Positions 6,689 to 13,387 of a DNA stretch of 13,387 nt are shown piece by piece. Source of the DNA: Candidatus Thorarchaeota archaeon (GTDB lineage: Archaea > Asgardarchaeota > Thorarchaeia > Thorarchaeales > Thorarchaeaceae). The stretch is taken from NCBI GenBank assembly GCA_016840385.1, contig JAEOSL010000098.1, positions 1-13,387 on the forward strand. The letters run 5' to 3'. Position numbers and translations under genes: made by a program. The notes under the pieces are model-generated. The model did no database searches, was not told the DNA's origin, and was given only the letters and a program-made list of their open reading frames with translations. Position 1 is the stretch's first letter. The number at the start of each line of letters is the position of its first letter.

Positions 6689-6925
6689 ATGGGTGTAATT
6701 TTCAGAAAGACTGGTCGTCTTATCATTGGTAATCCTGCCAATGGGAACCAGAAGTTCTGGAATGCTGAAGTCAAAGGCAACTCAGTAACAATTCATTTTG
6801 GCAAAGTTGGTACACCGGGAACAACAGGTTGTCGTGAATTCACAAGCTATGAAGCGGCAGAAACCTTCTTGGCACAGAGAGTCCGCAAGAAACTTGAAGA
6901 AGGATACAAACCCGAGATGAAGTAA
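6689..6925 (+). CDS. Stand-alone WGR-domain protein
   Basis: This 78-residue protein is essentially one WGR domain. KFWNAEVKGNSVTIHFGKVGTPGTTGCREFTSYEAAETF (about 22-60) follows the WGR pattern: a strand, a short turn, the signature W/F-G-R/K, then VGTPG and a helix ending in QRVRKKLEEGY. The signature tripeptide is FGK here instead of WGR. In PARPs the WGR domain contacts DNA and relays break detection to the catalytic domain; small WGR proteins also occur in bacteria and archaea with unknown roles. No catalytic domain is attached. A nucleic-acid-binding role is inferred from the family. The ATG has no clear Shine-Dalgarno site, so it may be leaderless or use a longer leader. Its stop is seven bases from that of the convergent gene; a weak 5-bp stem (6928-6946) lies there. 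Confidence 0.8.
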   Translation: MGVIFRKTGRLIIGNPANGNQKFWNAEVKGNSVTIHFGKVGTPGTTGCREFTSYEAAETFLAQRVRKKLEEGYKPEMK

Positions 6926-6932
6926 AGTTCCC

Positions 6933-7952
6933 TTATAGTTCGGGAAGATAAACCGCAAAGGTGCACTCATCATCATCTTTTGTTAATGACTTGACTATCT
7001 CCACTTTCACCGGTTTTCCAAGAATACCTTCCCAGAGTCGTCTTGACCAACCAGAGCCACAATAACAAAATGAACCACTGGTTTCACTCAAGTTGTATTT
7101 TATCATTGGACAGAAACAGTATGCTTGCATTTTCTCTTCTCGTGTAGTTGCTTTGTCATATGCTACTCGATTGTAGGGTTGTTTTGAGCTGTAGAGGATA
7201 TTCCCTTCCCGGGTGAATTTTGGATAATTGCCAGCGTTAGCCATAGCGTCCAGTACCTTCTCGACACTTTGTGTTTCAACATAGACCAATCGCATAGCTT
7301 CGATGAGTTCTGGGGGAAACACATGTGCACATCGGGAGAGAATCTCGAATTTCTGATCTTCAGTAGCAATCTCGTCTAACATGTCAACGGCACACTTCAC
7401 TGCTTGTGCCCGTTCTTCTGTACTTGATTCATGAGTGACATCAGTATAGCACTCCAAGACCTTAGTTCTTGCATCTGCTCCCAACACATCACCAAGTTGC
7501 TTAGAGAAACGATTATCCCAATCATGGAGTACTTCCTGTATCTCAATGACAGTTTCTTCTGGTTTCTCAACATCATAATTGAGCAGAACTTCTCTACCAG
7601 ATTCGGCGATTGGCAATCCATGAGCGTAGGTCTCCTTTGTGACCTGTCTATAGGTATCTAGGACATTTTCGTAGGAGCCTCTGTGAACCAAGGTCATTGC
7701 TTCGCAGCTTTCTAGCGTCATTGATTTGACTTTGTCTGTTTCAAGGAAATCTGAAACTGGAATACACACATCTATGTCATGTCCTTGTTTGTCTTGCACT
7801 AACCAATGGTGTACAATAATTGGATTTCCAATGATTTTATCCCCACTTGCACTCTTTACAATTTCAAGAGTTCCTGCAATATCACCAAACTTGCCATGTA
7901 TTCTTACGTAAGCAACAAGTGTTTCTTCAAGTAATTTGTGAACGACAGACAT
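6933..7952 (-). CDS. GyrI-like effector-binding domain fused to a DUF6144-like cysteine domain
   Basis: This 339-residue two-part protein begins with a GyrI/AraC-effector-binding-like fold (about 1-150): MSVVHKLLEETLVAYVRIHGKFGDI, then MTLVHRGSYENVLDTYRQV and a closing VIEIQEVL strand. This fold usually binds small molecules in the cleft between two repeats. A helical linker (about 150-260) leads to a C-terminal region resembling DUF6144. It has two CxC pairs (Cys279/281 in YCFCPMIKY, Cys296/298 in FCYCGSGW), then WEGILGKPVKVEIVKSLTKDDDECTFAVYLP, which resembles the family end. The cysteines could bind a metal or cofactor. No DNA-binding domain is present, so it is probably a sensor or small-molecule enzyme. 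ATG 7952 is chosen over the upstream GTG at 7967 because TGAGGG lies eight bases before the ATG. It follows the SDR gene on the same strand, with its own TATA-like box. Confidence 0.75.
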   Translation of the reverse strand: MSVVHKLLEETLVAYVRIHGKFGDIAGTLEIVKSASGDKIIGNPIIVHHWLVQDKQGHDIDVCIPVSDFLETDKVKSMTLESCEAMTLVHRGSYENVLDTYRQVTKETYAHGLPIAESGREVLLNYDVEKPEETVIEIQEVLHDWDNRFSKQLGDVLGADARTKVLECYTDVTHESSTEERAQAVKCAVDMLDEIATEDQKFEILSRCAHVFPPELIEAMRLVYVETQSVEKVLDAMANAGNYPKFTREGNILYSSKQPYNRVAYDKATTREEKMQAYCFCPMIKYNLSETSGSFCYCGSGWSRRLWEGILGKPVKVEIVKSLTKDDDECTFAVYLPEL

Positions 7953-7960
7953 AGCTAGAA

Positions 7961-7966
7961 CCCTCA
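7961..7966 (-). promoter_or_regulatory. Shine-Dalgarno site selecting ATG 7952
   Basis: The minus strand reads TGAGGG, eight bases before the ATG at 7952. It overlaps the upstream GTG codon at 7967-7965, which argues that this GTG is not the start. Confidence 0.5.
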
Positions 7967-7972
7967 CTGTTT

Positions 7973-8001
7973 CTGTCTGAGCTGTCTACTTTTTAATATA
8001 T
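7973..8001 (-). promoter_or_regulatory. TATA-like box with a direct repeat downstream of it
   Basis: The minus strand reads ATATATTAAAAA over 7990-8001, a good archaeal TATA box about 40 bases before ATG 7952. Between the box and the start lie two direct copies of CTGTCT (+ strand 7973-7978 and 7982-7987) separated by GAG, a nine-base period. This is where an archaeal repressor commonly sits, over the transcription start. The transcription start itself is not known. Confidence 0.4.
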
Positions 8002-8030
8002 CAGGGGAATGTTCGAAGCAAGTTTTTCAA

Positions 8031-9536
8031 TTAGAGAATATCTTCGTAACATTTCTCATCATAGAAATTACTTTCATCTTTTTCATGGTTGGTGTAGTAG
8101 ACCTGGGCGAAGAATGGATTCTTCTTTGCAATCTCATCATAGTTCCATGATGGAGCAAGACATTCGGGACACCAGTGACCAGCTTTTAGAATCAGAGTAG
8201 AAGTTGCCTTGAATGAATGACCAAAAGCACATCTCCATTCAAGCTTCTCACTTCCTCCATTAACTTCTTGTGAGAGACATTCTCCACCTCTAAACTCTGC
8301 AGCTTTCTTCATATCCTCTATTGTGAGATCTTTGAAAAGAATTTCCTCATTGTAACCATGATCTAATGGATATGCTTCAGCATTAACATCAGGCATGTCA
8401 GTGTCCCAATCAGGGATCTGTTCCCATTCTTCACGAAACCCCCAAAATGCAGAGATGCGACCTTGATTATTAGTTTCAATCCAATTCATGGTTCCATCTT
8501 TACCTTGCGTCATCTTCTCCAATCTGCTCCTAACAATTCTCGTAGGAGCAAACCTTGCTAATTTAGTATAAGCTGGAGCAGCATCCTTCACCTGTTGCAA
8601 ATGGTCATCTAGAGTATGTCGCCAATGGCCAAGATATCCATTGAGTTTATCGCTATCAAGATACCAAGCACAGTGAAAATTACGAGTACAGAACCAATTT
8701 CGATCCATGACTTTCCTGAAATTTCCCATGCCGATATTCTTCAAACTCTGCTCCATGTATTCAAAATAGATGAATCGGCATGATGGACCTCCACTCATAT
8801 TGTAAATTCCACCCCAGAAATCCTCAGGAGTTTCCAAGGTCTGAATAAGACCGTATCCAGCATCTTCTGAAGTTACCATCTCGATATGCTGATCTATAGG
8901 TTGATGAAACATTATTGGATCCATCAAACTCATAGAATCTGCAATTGTAATGAATGTCTGTCTTATTGAAACCCAGTACTTTAACCCTGATTCAATGACT
9001 GCTCGTTCAGCCTTAATTTTTGTTATCGCATAATAATCGTAAATACTTGGCTTCAGTGGGTCTCCAGCTCTAAGCCAGTAGATAGGAGCCAATCTATCAC
9101 CGTAAATAGCAACTGATGAAATGTAGACTAGTTTTATTCGCTCAGCTCCATTCTCCTGAGCTTTGATTGCTCGAATGATATTCTCAGTACCACCCAAATT
9201 GATTTTCTCGGCTAAGTCTGGAATATGATCTGCTGCAGGTGCTATAAACGCAGCAGGATGTAGAACATAATCAACACCAGTAACTGCTTCCAATACATCC
9301 GGATAATGAGTGAGGTCTCCCCAAACCATCTTGAGACCGTCTTCTTGGACAACTCCTTTTTGTCCAACAGGTATCCTGTCATTTGGAAAATATTCCTTGA
9401 ATGCTTTTTTGTCGGTCTTTGAAGGTCTAAGAAGTAAGACAATATCATAGCGGTCTTGTCTTCGCATCAATTCTTTGAAAGCTTCTCCACCCATCGAGCC
9501 AGAGGCACCGGTGAGAAGCACGCGAGGCTTTGTCAT
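8031..9536 (-). CDS. NAD(P)-dependent epimerase/dehydratase (extended SDR) with C-terminal treble-clef zinc module
   Basis: This 501-residue protein has two parts. Residues 1 to about 320 are an extended short-chain dehydrogenase: the Rossmann motif TGASGSMGG (GxxGxxG at Gly10, 13, 16), Ser140/Ser141 in VYISSVAIYG, and YxxxK at Tyr169-Lys173. This fold acts on nucleotide sugars, sterols or other alcohols/ketones with NAD(P); the substrate is not predictable here. The second part (about 395-501) contains WRCAFGHSF and GHWCPECL, giving Cys436, His440, Cys456 and Cys459 in the spacing of treble-clef zinc fingers (C-x3-H-x15-C-x2-C). A zinc-site fusion onto an SDR is unusual. ATG 9536 has no Shine-Dalgarno site. 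A TATA-like ATTATTAG about 30 bases upstream (9564-9571) fits a leaderless transcript. It is followed on the same strand by the GyrI/DUF6144 gene. Confidence 0.85.
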   Translation of the reverse strand: MTKPRVLLTGASGSMGGEAFKELMRRQDRYDIVLLLRPSKTDKKAFKEYFPNDRIPVGQKGVVQEDGLKMVWGDLTHYPDVLEAVTGVDYVLHPAAFIAPAADHIPDLAEKINLGGTENIIRAIKAQENGAERIKLVYISSVAIYGDRLAPIYWLRAGDPLKPSIYDYYAITKIKAERAVIESGLKYWVSIRQTFITIADSMSLMDPIMFHQPIDQHIEMVTSEDAGYGLIQTLETPEDFWGGIYNMSGGPSCRFIYFEYMEQSLKNIGMGNFRKVMDRNWFCTRNFHCAWYLDSDKLNGYLGHWRHTLDDHLQQVKDAAPAYTKLARFAPTRIVRSRLEKMTQGKDGTMNWIETNNQGRISAFWGFREEWEQIPDWDTDMPDVNAEAYPLDHGYNEEILFKDLTIEDMKKAAEFRGGECLSQEVNGGSEKLEWRCAFGHSFKATSTLILKAGHWCPECLAPSWNYDEIAKKNPFFAQVYYTNHEKDESNFYDEKCYEDIL

Positions 9537-9563
9537 GGTAATTACCGACGGAAAAAGAGGTCC

Positions 9564-9571
9564 TAATAATG
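9564..9571 (-). promoter_or_regulatory. TATA-like box for a possibly leaderless SDR transcript
   Basis: The minus strand reads ATTATTAG about 28-35 bases before the SDR ATG at 9536. There is no Shine-Dalgarno site between them, so transcription may begin at or very near the start codon. It lies in the gap before the proposed start of the divergent hydrolase. Confidence 0.3.
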
Positions 9572-9654
9572 GTTCATCTCACGTCCTAGATGAAACAATT
9601 AGCAGGGATAGAGAACTTCAAGAAGGTGATAGCTTCGAACTAACAGGAAGCAAA

Positions 9655-10514
9655 ATGGAATTACATAGGTTAGGAGAACGAAATCTCACTGTTGCATTTC
9701 AGGAGCCATTCTATACTACTACACACTTGATTTTTGGGGACCATCGTATCTATGTTTGTGACACCTTCTTAGGTCCTGATTCAATGAAAGAAATATCTAG
9801 AATAATCAAAGAGAACGGTCACCAAGACAAACCACTTGTGGTATTTAATTACATGCAGATTGGGACCATGTTTGGGGAAACTGCTTCTTTGAAGATGCTA
9901 TGATTCTTAGTCATCGAGAATGTAGAAACCGCATGATAATAGAGTGGGAGGAAGAGCTAGAGAAGAATCGTGAATTTCAACGAGGGGATGTCAACCTTGC
10001 ACGACCAACATATGTTTTTGACGAGAAATATATTTTCGAAGATGACGGCATAGAATTCTTTCATTCTCCTGGTCATACTGTTGACTCTTCATCATGTTAT
10101 GACCAAAAGGATAAGGTATTGTTTGTAGGAGATAATGTCGAGTCAGATATACCGTATGTGAACACTTTGGATTTTGATATATACATCTCAACTCTAGAAA
10201 ATTATCTAGCTCGAGATTGGACTCATCTCGTTCCTGGGCATGACCCTGTACAGACAGATGATACTCTTGTACGTTCCAATATAGAATATCTAAAAAATCT
10301 AGAAGAATGGAATGTAGATCTGAAGAGTCTTACGCAAAAAGGAATTGACGTACATCTCTATACACTAAGCAAACTAGCACCGCAAGTTATACAAAGTGGT
10401 ATTCAGAAAAAGGCGAAATCACAGTACATAGATGCGATTGAGGTTCTCAAAAAAATGGAACCAAATGAAAAAGTTACGAAGTACGAAAATCTGTTTAGAA
10501 AAATTCTCGGATAA
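9655..10514 (+). pseudogene. Metallo-beta-lactamase-fold hydrolase with a one-base frameshift in its metal motif
   Basis: Two overlapping frames make one protein: MELHRLGERNLTVAF...LVVFNY in frame 9655, then ADWDHVWGNCFFEDAMILSHREC... in the frame ending at 10514. Adding one C after base 9852 changes TAC ATG to TAC CAT and restores NYHADWDHVWGN, the first metal motif of this superfamily (H67, D69, D71, H72). The rest fits: His141 in SPGHT, Asp160 in VGDN and His196 in PGHD. The repaired protein has 286 residues, a normal length. Such proteins are zinc or iron hydrolases of thioesters, lactones and phosphodiesters; the substrate is unknown. ATG 9655 is preferred because MELHRLGER is where family similarity begins; in-frame ATGs at 9535 and 9475 would overlap the SDR gene. 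As the sequence stands, the frame ends at TGA 9901-9903 and the protein is broken. A sequencing or assembly error is a serious alternative. Confidence 0.85.
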
Positions 10515-10525
10515 AAAAGGAATCA

Positions 10526-10556
10526 AGAGGAGTTTACGTTGTAGTAAACTTCCTCT
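10526..10556. terminator. Bidirectional hairpin between convergent genes
   Basis: A 12-bp stem with a single bulged T (10550) pairs AGAGGAGTTTAC (10526-10537) with GTAAAC-T-TCCTCT (10544-10556) around the loop GTTGTA. It fills the 59-bp gap between the stop of the hydrolase and the stop of ABC permease 2, so it could end both transcripts. It is not followed by a long T-run on either strand. Confidence 0.5.
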
Positions 10557-10573
10557 CTCATTCTAGTTTGACG

Positions 10574-11593
10574 TCAGCCTTTCTTCTCTTTCTCGTAGGG
10601 TATTGCAATTGCTTTCGGTGGAACTGATTTCCTAATGAGTCCTAGAGCAACGACAACCAATACGAATGGAAGCATTGCAATGAAGTTTGCATAGGGTAGT
10701 AGTACTTGGAAGTAGATTTGGATGAAATAATTCAATCCCTCCAAGAATCCAAAGAACAACCCAGCTCCCAAAACGCCGAATGGAGTCCAATTTCCAAAGA
10801 TCATGGCTGCAAGTGCTATGAATCCCCTTCCATTTGTCATTTCTTTTGAAAAGGCTGAACTAAATCCAATAGAAAGGTAAGCTCCACCTAGACCAGCTAG
10901 ACAACCGCTGATGATAACTCCAATTACTCGAGTCCATTCTACACTTGCACCAGCTGAATCAAGTGTACTTGGATCCTCCCCTGCTGCTCGCAATCTTAGA
11001 CCAAATGGAGTTCTATAAAGAACATACCAGCTAATTGCAGTGATTACAAACATGAAGATTACAACCGGTGAGATCACACTGAATGCAGATCCTAAGAATG
11101 GAATATCTTGGATTTGTGGAATCAAAATATCCGGTATTGTGTTTACAATCAAGTCTCCTCGCCCTTTTTGATGCCAAACTAGCTCAAGCATTATTGTTGT
11201 GAATCCAGCACCAAAGAGAATAATTCCTGTGCCACTGACAATATGGTTACCTTTGAACTTCACACAGATAATACCATGAACAGCTGCAAGAAGTCCTCCA
11301 GCTACACATGCAGATATGACTCCGATAAGAGGGTTTCTCAAATACCATGTCACTGCAGCCCCAGTAAAAGCACCCATTAACATTATACCTTCAAGACCAA
11401 TGTTAACGATACCTCCTCTTTCACTATACATACCACCAAGGCCAGCTAGAACAAGAGGAACAGCCATTTGCATTGTGATTGAAAGGAGCCACCCAGCAAT
11501 ATCTTGCTGCGTTGGTGGCATTAGAAGAATAGCTATCGCACCAATCAGAATTGCGCAGAAACCTGCTAGATAACGGTAATTCGGTAGCTTCAT
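10574..11593 (-). CDS. Nucleoside-type ABC importer permease 2 (NupQ/YufQ-like)
   Basis: This 339-residue, very hydrophobic protein has about 8-10 membrane segments and belongs to the branched-chain/sugar permease family (BPD_transp_2). AVPLVLAGLGGMYSERGGIVNIGLEGIMLMGAF (about 44-76) is the characteristic signature of the second permease of BMP-family importers. The AGEDPSTLDSAGASVEWTRVIGVIISGCLAGLGGAYLSIG stretch (about 200-240) contains the cytoplasmic coupling loop that contacts the ATPase. Characterised relatives (B. subtilis NupQ, S. mutans RnsD) import nucleosides with a lipoprotein receptor. It forms a heterodimer with permease 1. Its ATG overlaps the permease 1 stop (ATGA at 11593-11590), which indicates translational coupling. 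AGGAGG lies ten bases upstream. Short basic tail (YEKEKKG). The nucleoside substrate is inferred from the family. Confidence 0.9.
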   Translation of the reverse strand: MKLPNYRYLAGFCAILIGAIAILLMPPTQQDIAGWLLSITMQMAVPLVLAGLGGMYSERGGIVNIGLEGIMLMGAFTGAAVTWYLRNPLIGVISACVAGGLLAAVHGIICVKFKGNHIVSGTGIILFGAGFTTIMLELVWHQKGRGDLIVNTIPDILIPQIQDIPFLGSAFSVISPVVIFMFVITAISWYVLYRTPFGLRLRAAGEDPSTLDSAGASVEWTRVIGVIISGCLAGLGGAYLSIGFSSAFSKEMTNGRGFIALAAMIFGNWTPFGVLGAGLFFGFLEGLNYFIQIYFQVLLPYANFIAMLPFVLVVVALGLIRKSVPPKAIAIPYEKEKKG

Positions 11594-13101
11594 TGGACAC
11601 TCGCCTCCTCTGTTTCACGTTTTGCTAGTATTGGCATAGTAATCCAGAATAGAAGTGCAATGCCTCCCATCATTATTGATGTAATATCTACATAACCAGC
11701 TCCAATCCAGAATAGTGTACCTCCTAGGAGCCAGCCTACTGCTATTATCAATAACAACCGTGAACCTATCGGGTTGTGCGAATATTCAGCAATGAATAAC
11801 AAGACTCCTAACACAGAAGTCACTAATAGTATCATAGCTGCAACGTAAATGAATGGAGAGATTAGTCCAGAAATTAAAGCAACTCTTGCAATACCAAGCC
11901 CTAGGAATACTGATGCGAGCCCAAAGATTGCTACCAACAATCTTGGAATAGATTTAGCTGGTTCTGTTTGAGCTTGATCCTTATTCTCTTGAGTATGTTG
12001 CATTAACCATTCAATAATTCTTGGAGCAGCGATAAAGAGGACAATAAGTCCTTGAATTACTTTCACCATTTCAAATGGAACATGAGCAATGGCATGCATT
12101 GTATTACCACCTGCTTTTAGAGCTCCAAAGAAAATCCCACCTGCAAGAACACCCCATGGATTGTTCTTACCTAGAACAGCTACAGTAATTCCATCCCAGC
12201 CCAGCCCAGCAGACCAATTGGAGATGAATCTATCATAGGTACCTAGCATCTCAGTAGAGCCTGCTAGTCCTGATAATGCTCCACTAATTGCTAAAGCGAA
12301 TACAATATTCCTTTTGCTGTTGATCCCTGCAGATTCAGCTGCTTCGGTATTATTTCCTACAGCTCTCATTTCGTAACCAATAACAGTATTATTAATCAGA
12401 AAGTCAACAGCAAAGACAGCCATTAAAGCAATGATGAAACCAAAGTGTAGGTAGTTCCCGAAGAGTAAAGGAAGCAATGCGCTGTCATAAAACTGTGGTG
12501 ACTGGGAAACCATACTCTGATCCCAAAATGGACCGTTGGGACCTACAAGCCAGCTAGTGAGGAGAATAGCAGTATAGCTCAGCATCATCGTGGTCACAAC
12601 TTCGTGAGCTCCTCTATATGCTTTCAATAGCCCAGGAACAAAGCCCCATGCTGCACCCGCTAACATCCCGACAATAAGACAAAGGATTGGATGGACAAAT
12701 ATGGGAAACGCAAAGATATAGGCTAGAAGCGCTGAGGTCATTGCACCCATGTATAGCTGTCCCTCTGCACCAATATTGAAGAGACCGCATCTGAAAGCAA
12801 TTGCAACTGAAAGGCCTGTAATTATTAATGGAGATGAGTACCATAATACTTGATCAAAATTGGTTATTGCTCCTACTGCTAAATATAAGAATGCTTGACC
12901 TGGATCATATCCACCCATCAACATGATTACAGCAGCAACCACTAGTGCAAGGAGTATTGAACCAATAGTCCAGATCACCTGATTTATGAACTCCTTACTG
13001 GTGAATTTTGCAACTAATCCAGCAATAACTTGTACAACTTTTGATTTGCTTTCTGAAGATTGTTCATATTCTTCAACTGAAGTATCATCTTGTCTACTCA
13101 T
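11590..13101 (-). CDS. Nucleoside-type ABC importer permease 1 (NupP/YufP-like) with extra C-terminal membrane domain
   Basis: This is the partner permease. IITGLSVAIAFRCGLFNIGAEGQLYMGAM (about 92-120) is the signature of the first BMP-family permease, and the coupling loop MRAVGNNTEAAESAGINSKRNIVFALAISGALSGLAG follows further on. Family members are usually about 350-370 residues, but this one has 503. After the core, a charged linker (HTQENKDQAQTEP, about 370-382) leads to an added region with four predicted membrane helices (about 386-410, 413-438, 447-470 and 474-494). I do not recognise the extra region. The N terminus (1-35) is polar and probably cytoplasmic. The ATG at 13101 is preceded by GGAGGT about ten bases upstream, inside the end of the ATPase gene. 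It starts five bases after the ATPase stop and overlaps permease 2 by four bases, so the three form one operon. Confidence 0.9.
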   Translation of the reverse strand: MSRQDDTSVEEYEQSSESKSKVVQVIAGLVAKFTSKEFINQVIWTIGSILLALVVAAVIMLMGGYDPGQAFLYLAVGAITNFDQVLWYSSPLIITGLSVAIAFRCGLFNIGAEGQLYMGAMTSALLAYIFAFPIFVHPILCLIVGMLAGAAWGFVPGLLKAYRGAHEVVTTMMLSYTAILLTSWLVGPNGPFWDQSMVSQSPQFYDSALLPLLFGNYLHFGFIIALMAVFAVDFLINNTVIGYEMRAVGNNTEAAESAGINSKRNIVFALAISGALSGLAGSTEMLGTYDRFISNWSAGLGWDGITVAVLGKNNPWGVLAGGIFFGALKAGGNTMHAIAHVPFEMVKVIQGLIVLFIAAPRIIEWLMQHTQENKDQAQTEPAKSIPRLLVAIFGLASVFLGLGIARVALISGLISPFIYVAAMILLVTSVLGVLLFIAEYSHNPIGSRLLLIIAVGWLLGGTLFWIGAGYVDITSIMMGGIALLFWITMPILAKRETEEASVQ

Positions 13102-13106
13102 TAGAA

Positions 13107-13387
13107 TTAGACCTCCTCTGGTACAGAATCATCCGAATGTCCTGCCATTAACAAACCAAGTTCTGCGGGTGTTGCTTCTCCAGGAGCTTTGATAGCGACA
13201 ATCTGGCCATCATAGATTACAGCAATTCTATCCGCGAGATTTCGAATCTCATCCAGCTCCGCAGATACTAATAGGACTGCGACTCCAGCATCTCTCAAAC
13301 TTATCAAAACTTCATGAATATACTCTGTAGCACCAACATCCAAACCACGAGTTGGTTGTGCTGCAATAACAAGAATTGGATTCGTTG
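13107..13387 (-). CDS. ABC importer ATPase, C-terminal fragment (NupO/RbsA-like second nucleotide-binding domain)
   Basis: Only the last 93 or so codons are inside the window; the gene continues past the right edge. The visible frame reads NPILVIAAQPTRGLDVGATEYIHEVL, i.e. the strand leading into the D-loop region (TRGLDVG), then VLLVSAELDEIRNLADRIAVIYDGQIVA. The SAELDEI stretch, where a switch histidine would normally follow the beta strand, is typical of the second nucleotide-binding domain in double-domain RbsA/NupO ATPases. Walker A, the Q-loop and the whole first domain are outside. It would energise uptake through the two permeases and is the first of the three genes visible in transcription order; a BMP lipoprotein receptor gene would be expected further upstream. 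The stop is TAA at 13109-13107, five bases before permease 1. Confidence 0.92.
   Translation of the reverse strand, partial: TNPILVIAAQPTRGLDVGATEYIHEVLISLRDAGVAVLLVSAELDEIRNLADRIAVIYDGQIVAIKAPGEATPAELGLLMAGHSDDSVPEEV

Noticed and set aside
9475..9534. Plus-strand ATG at 9475 as the start of the metallo-beta-lactamase gene
   Set aside because: The 20 added codons are the antisense of the conserved Rossmann motif region of the SDR gene, and family similarity starts only at 9655.
9900..10514. An independent small gene of 204 residues
   Set aside because: Its N terminus continues the metal motif of the preceding frame (EDAMILSHREC after WGNCFF), so it is the second half of one frameshifted gene.

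Overview
The window looks like a piece of an Asgard archaeal genome (Promethearchaeota). The class is not certain; a Thorarchaeia- or Heimdall-like lineage is a guess from composition. The main reason is a tandem pair of Ras/Rab-superfamily small GTPases, with all five G motifs and a WDLAGQ switch II, in an otherwise prokaryotic setting. That setting is compact intergenic gaps, Shine-Dalgarno-like GGAGG/GAGGTG sites mixed with apparently leaderless starts, ATG/GTG/TTG starts, an overlapping ATGA stop/start, T-rich 3' ends and TATA-like boxes. Base composition is moderately AT-rich throughout, and I see no island, phage, insertion sequence, CRISPR array, tRNA or rRNA.

Layout, left to right. 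(+) An M3-family oligoendopeptidase F (101-1885) ends at a hairpin that also holds the stop codon of a convergent 109-residue orphan gene (-). (+) An Eis-like GNAT acetyltransferase (2343-3539) is interrupted by one in-frame TAG just before its acetyl-CoA motif. (-) Reading leftward from 6528 come small GTPase A, small GTPase B and an N-acyl-D-amino-acid deacylase. (+) A 78-residue stand-alone WGR-domain protein starts divergently from GTPase A. (-) A GyrI-like effector-binding domain fused to a cysteine-containing DUF6144-like domain, with an NAD-dependent epimerase/dehydratase carrying a C-terminal treble-clef zinc module upstream of it. (+) A metallo-beta-lactamase-fold hydrolase has a single-base frameshift exactly in its metal-binding motif. 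(-) A nucleoside-type (BMP/NupOPQ-like) ABC importer operon runs off the right edge: ATPase (partial), permease 1, permease 2.

Functionally the window reads as heterotrophic scavenging (oligopeptide hydrolysis, D-amino-acid release, nucleoside uptake) plus eukaryote-like GTPase signalling or membrane-trafficking parts. No gap exceeds 300 bases. The best leads are the two precisely placed gene disruptions, the patchwork similarity of the GTPase pair with a 21-bp palindrome upstream of one of them, three unusual domain fusions or extensions, and several inverted or direct repeats at promoters. I did not find a convincing new multi-gene system.
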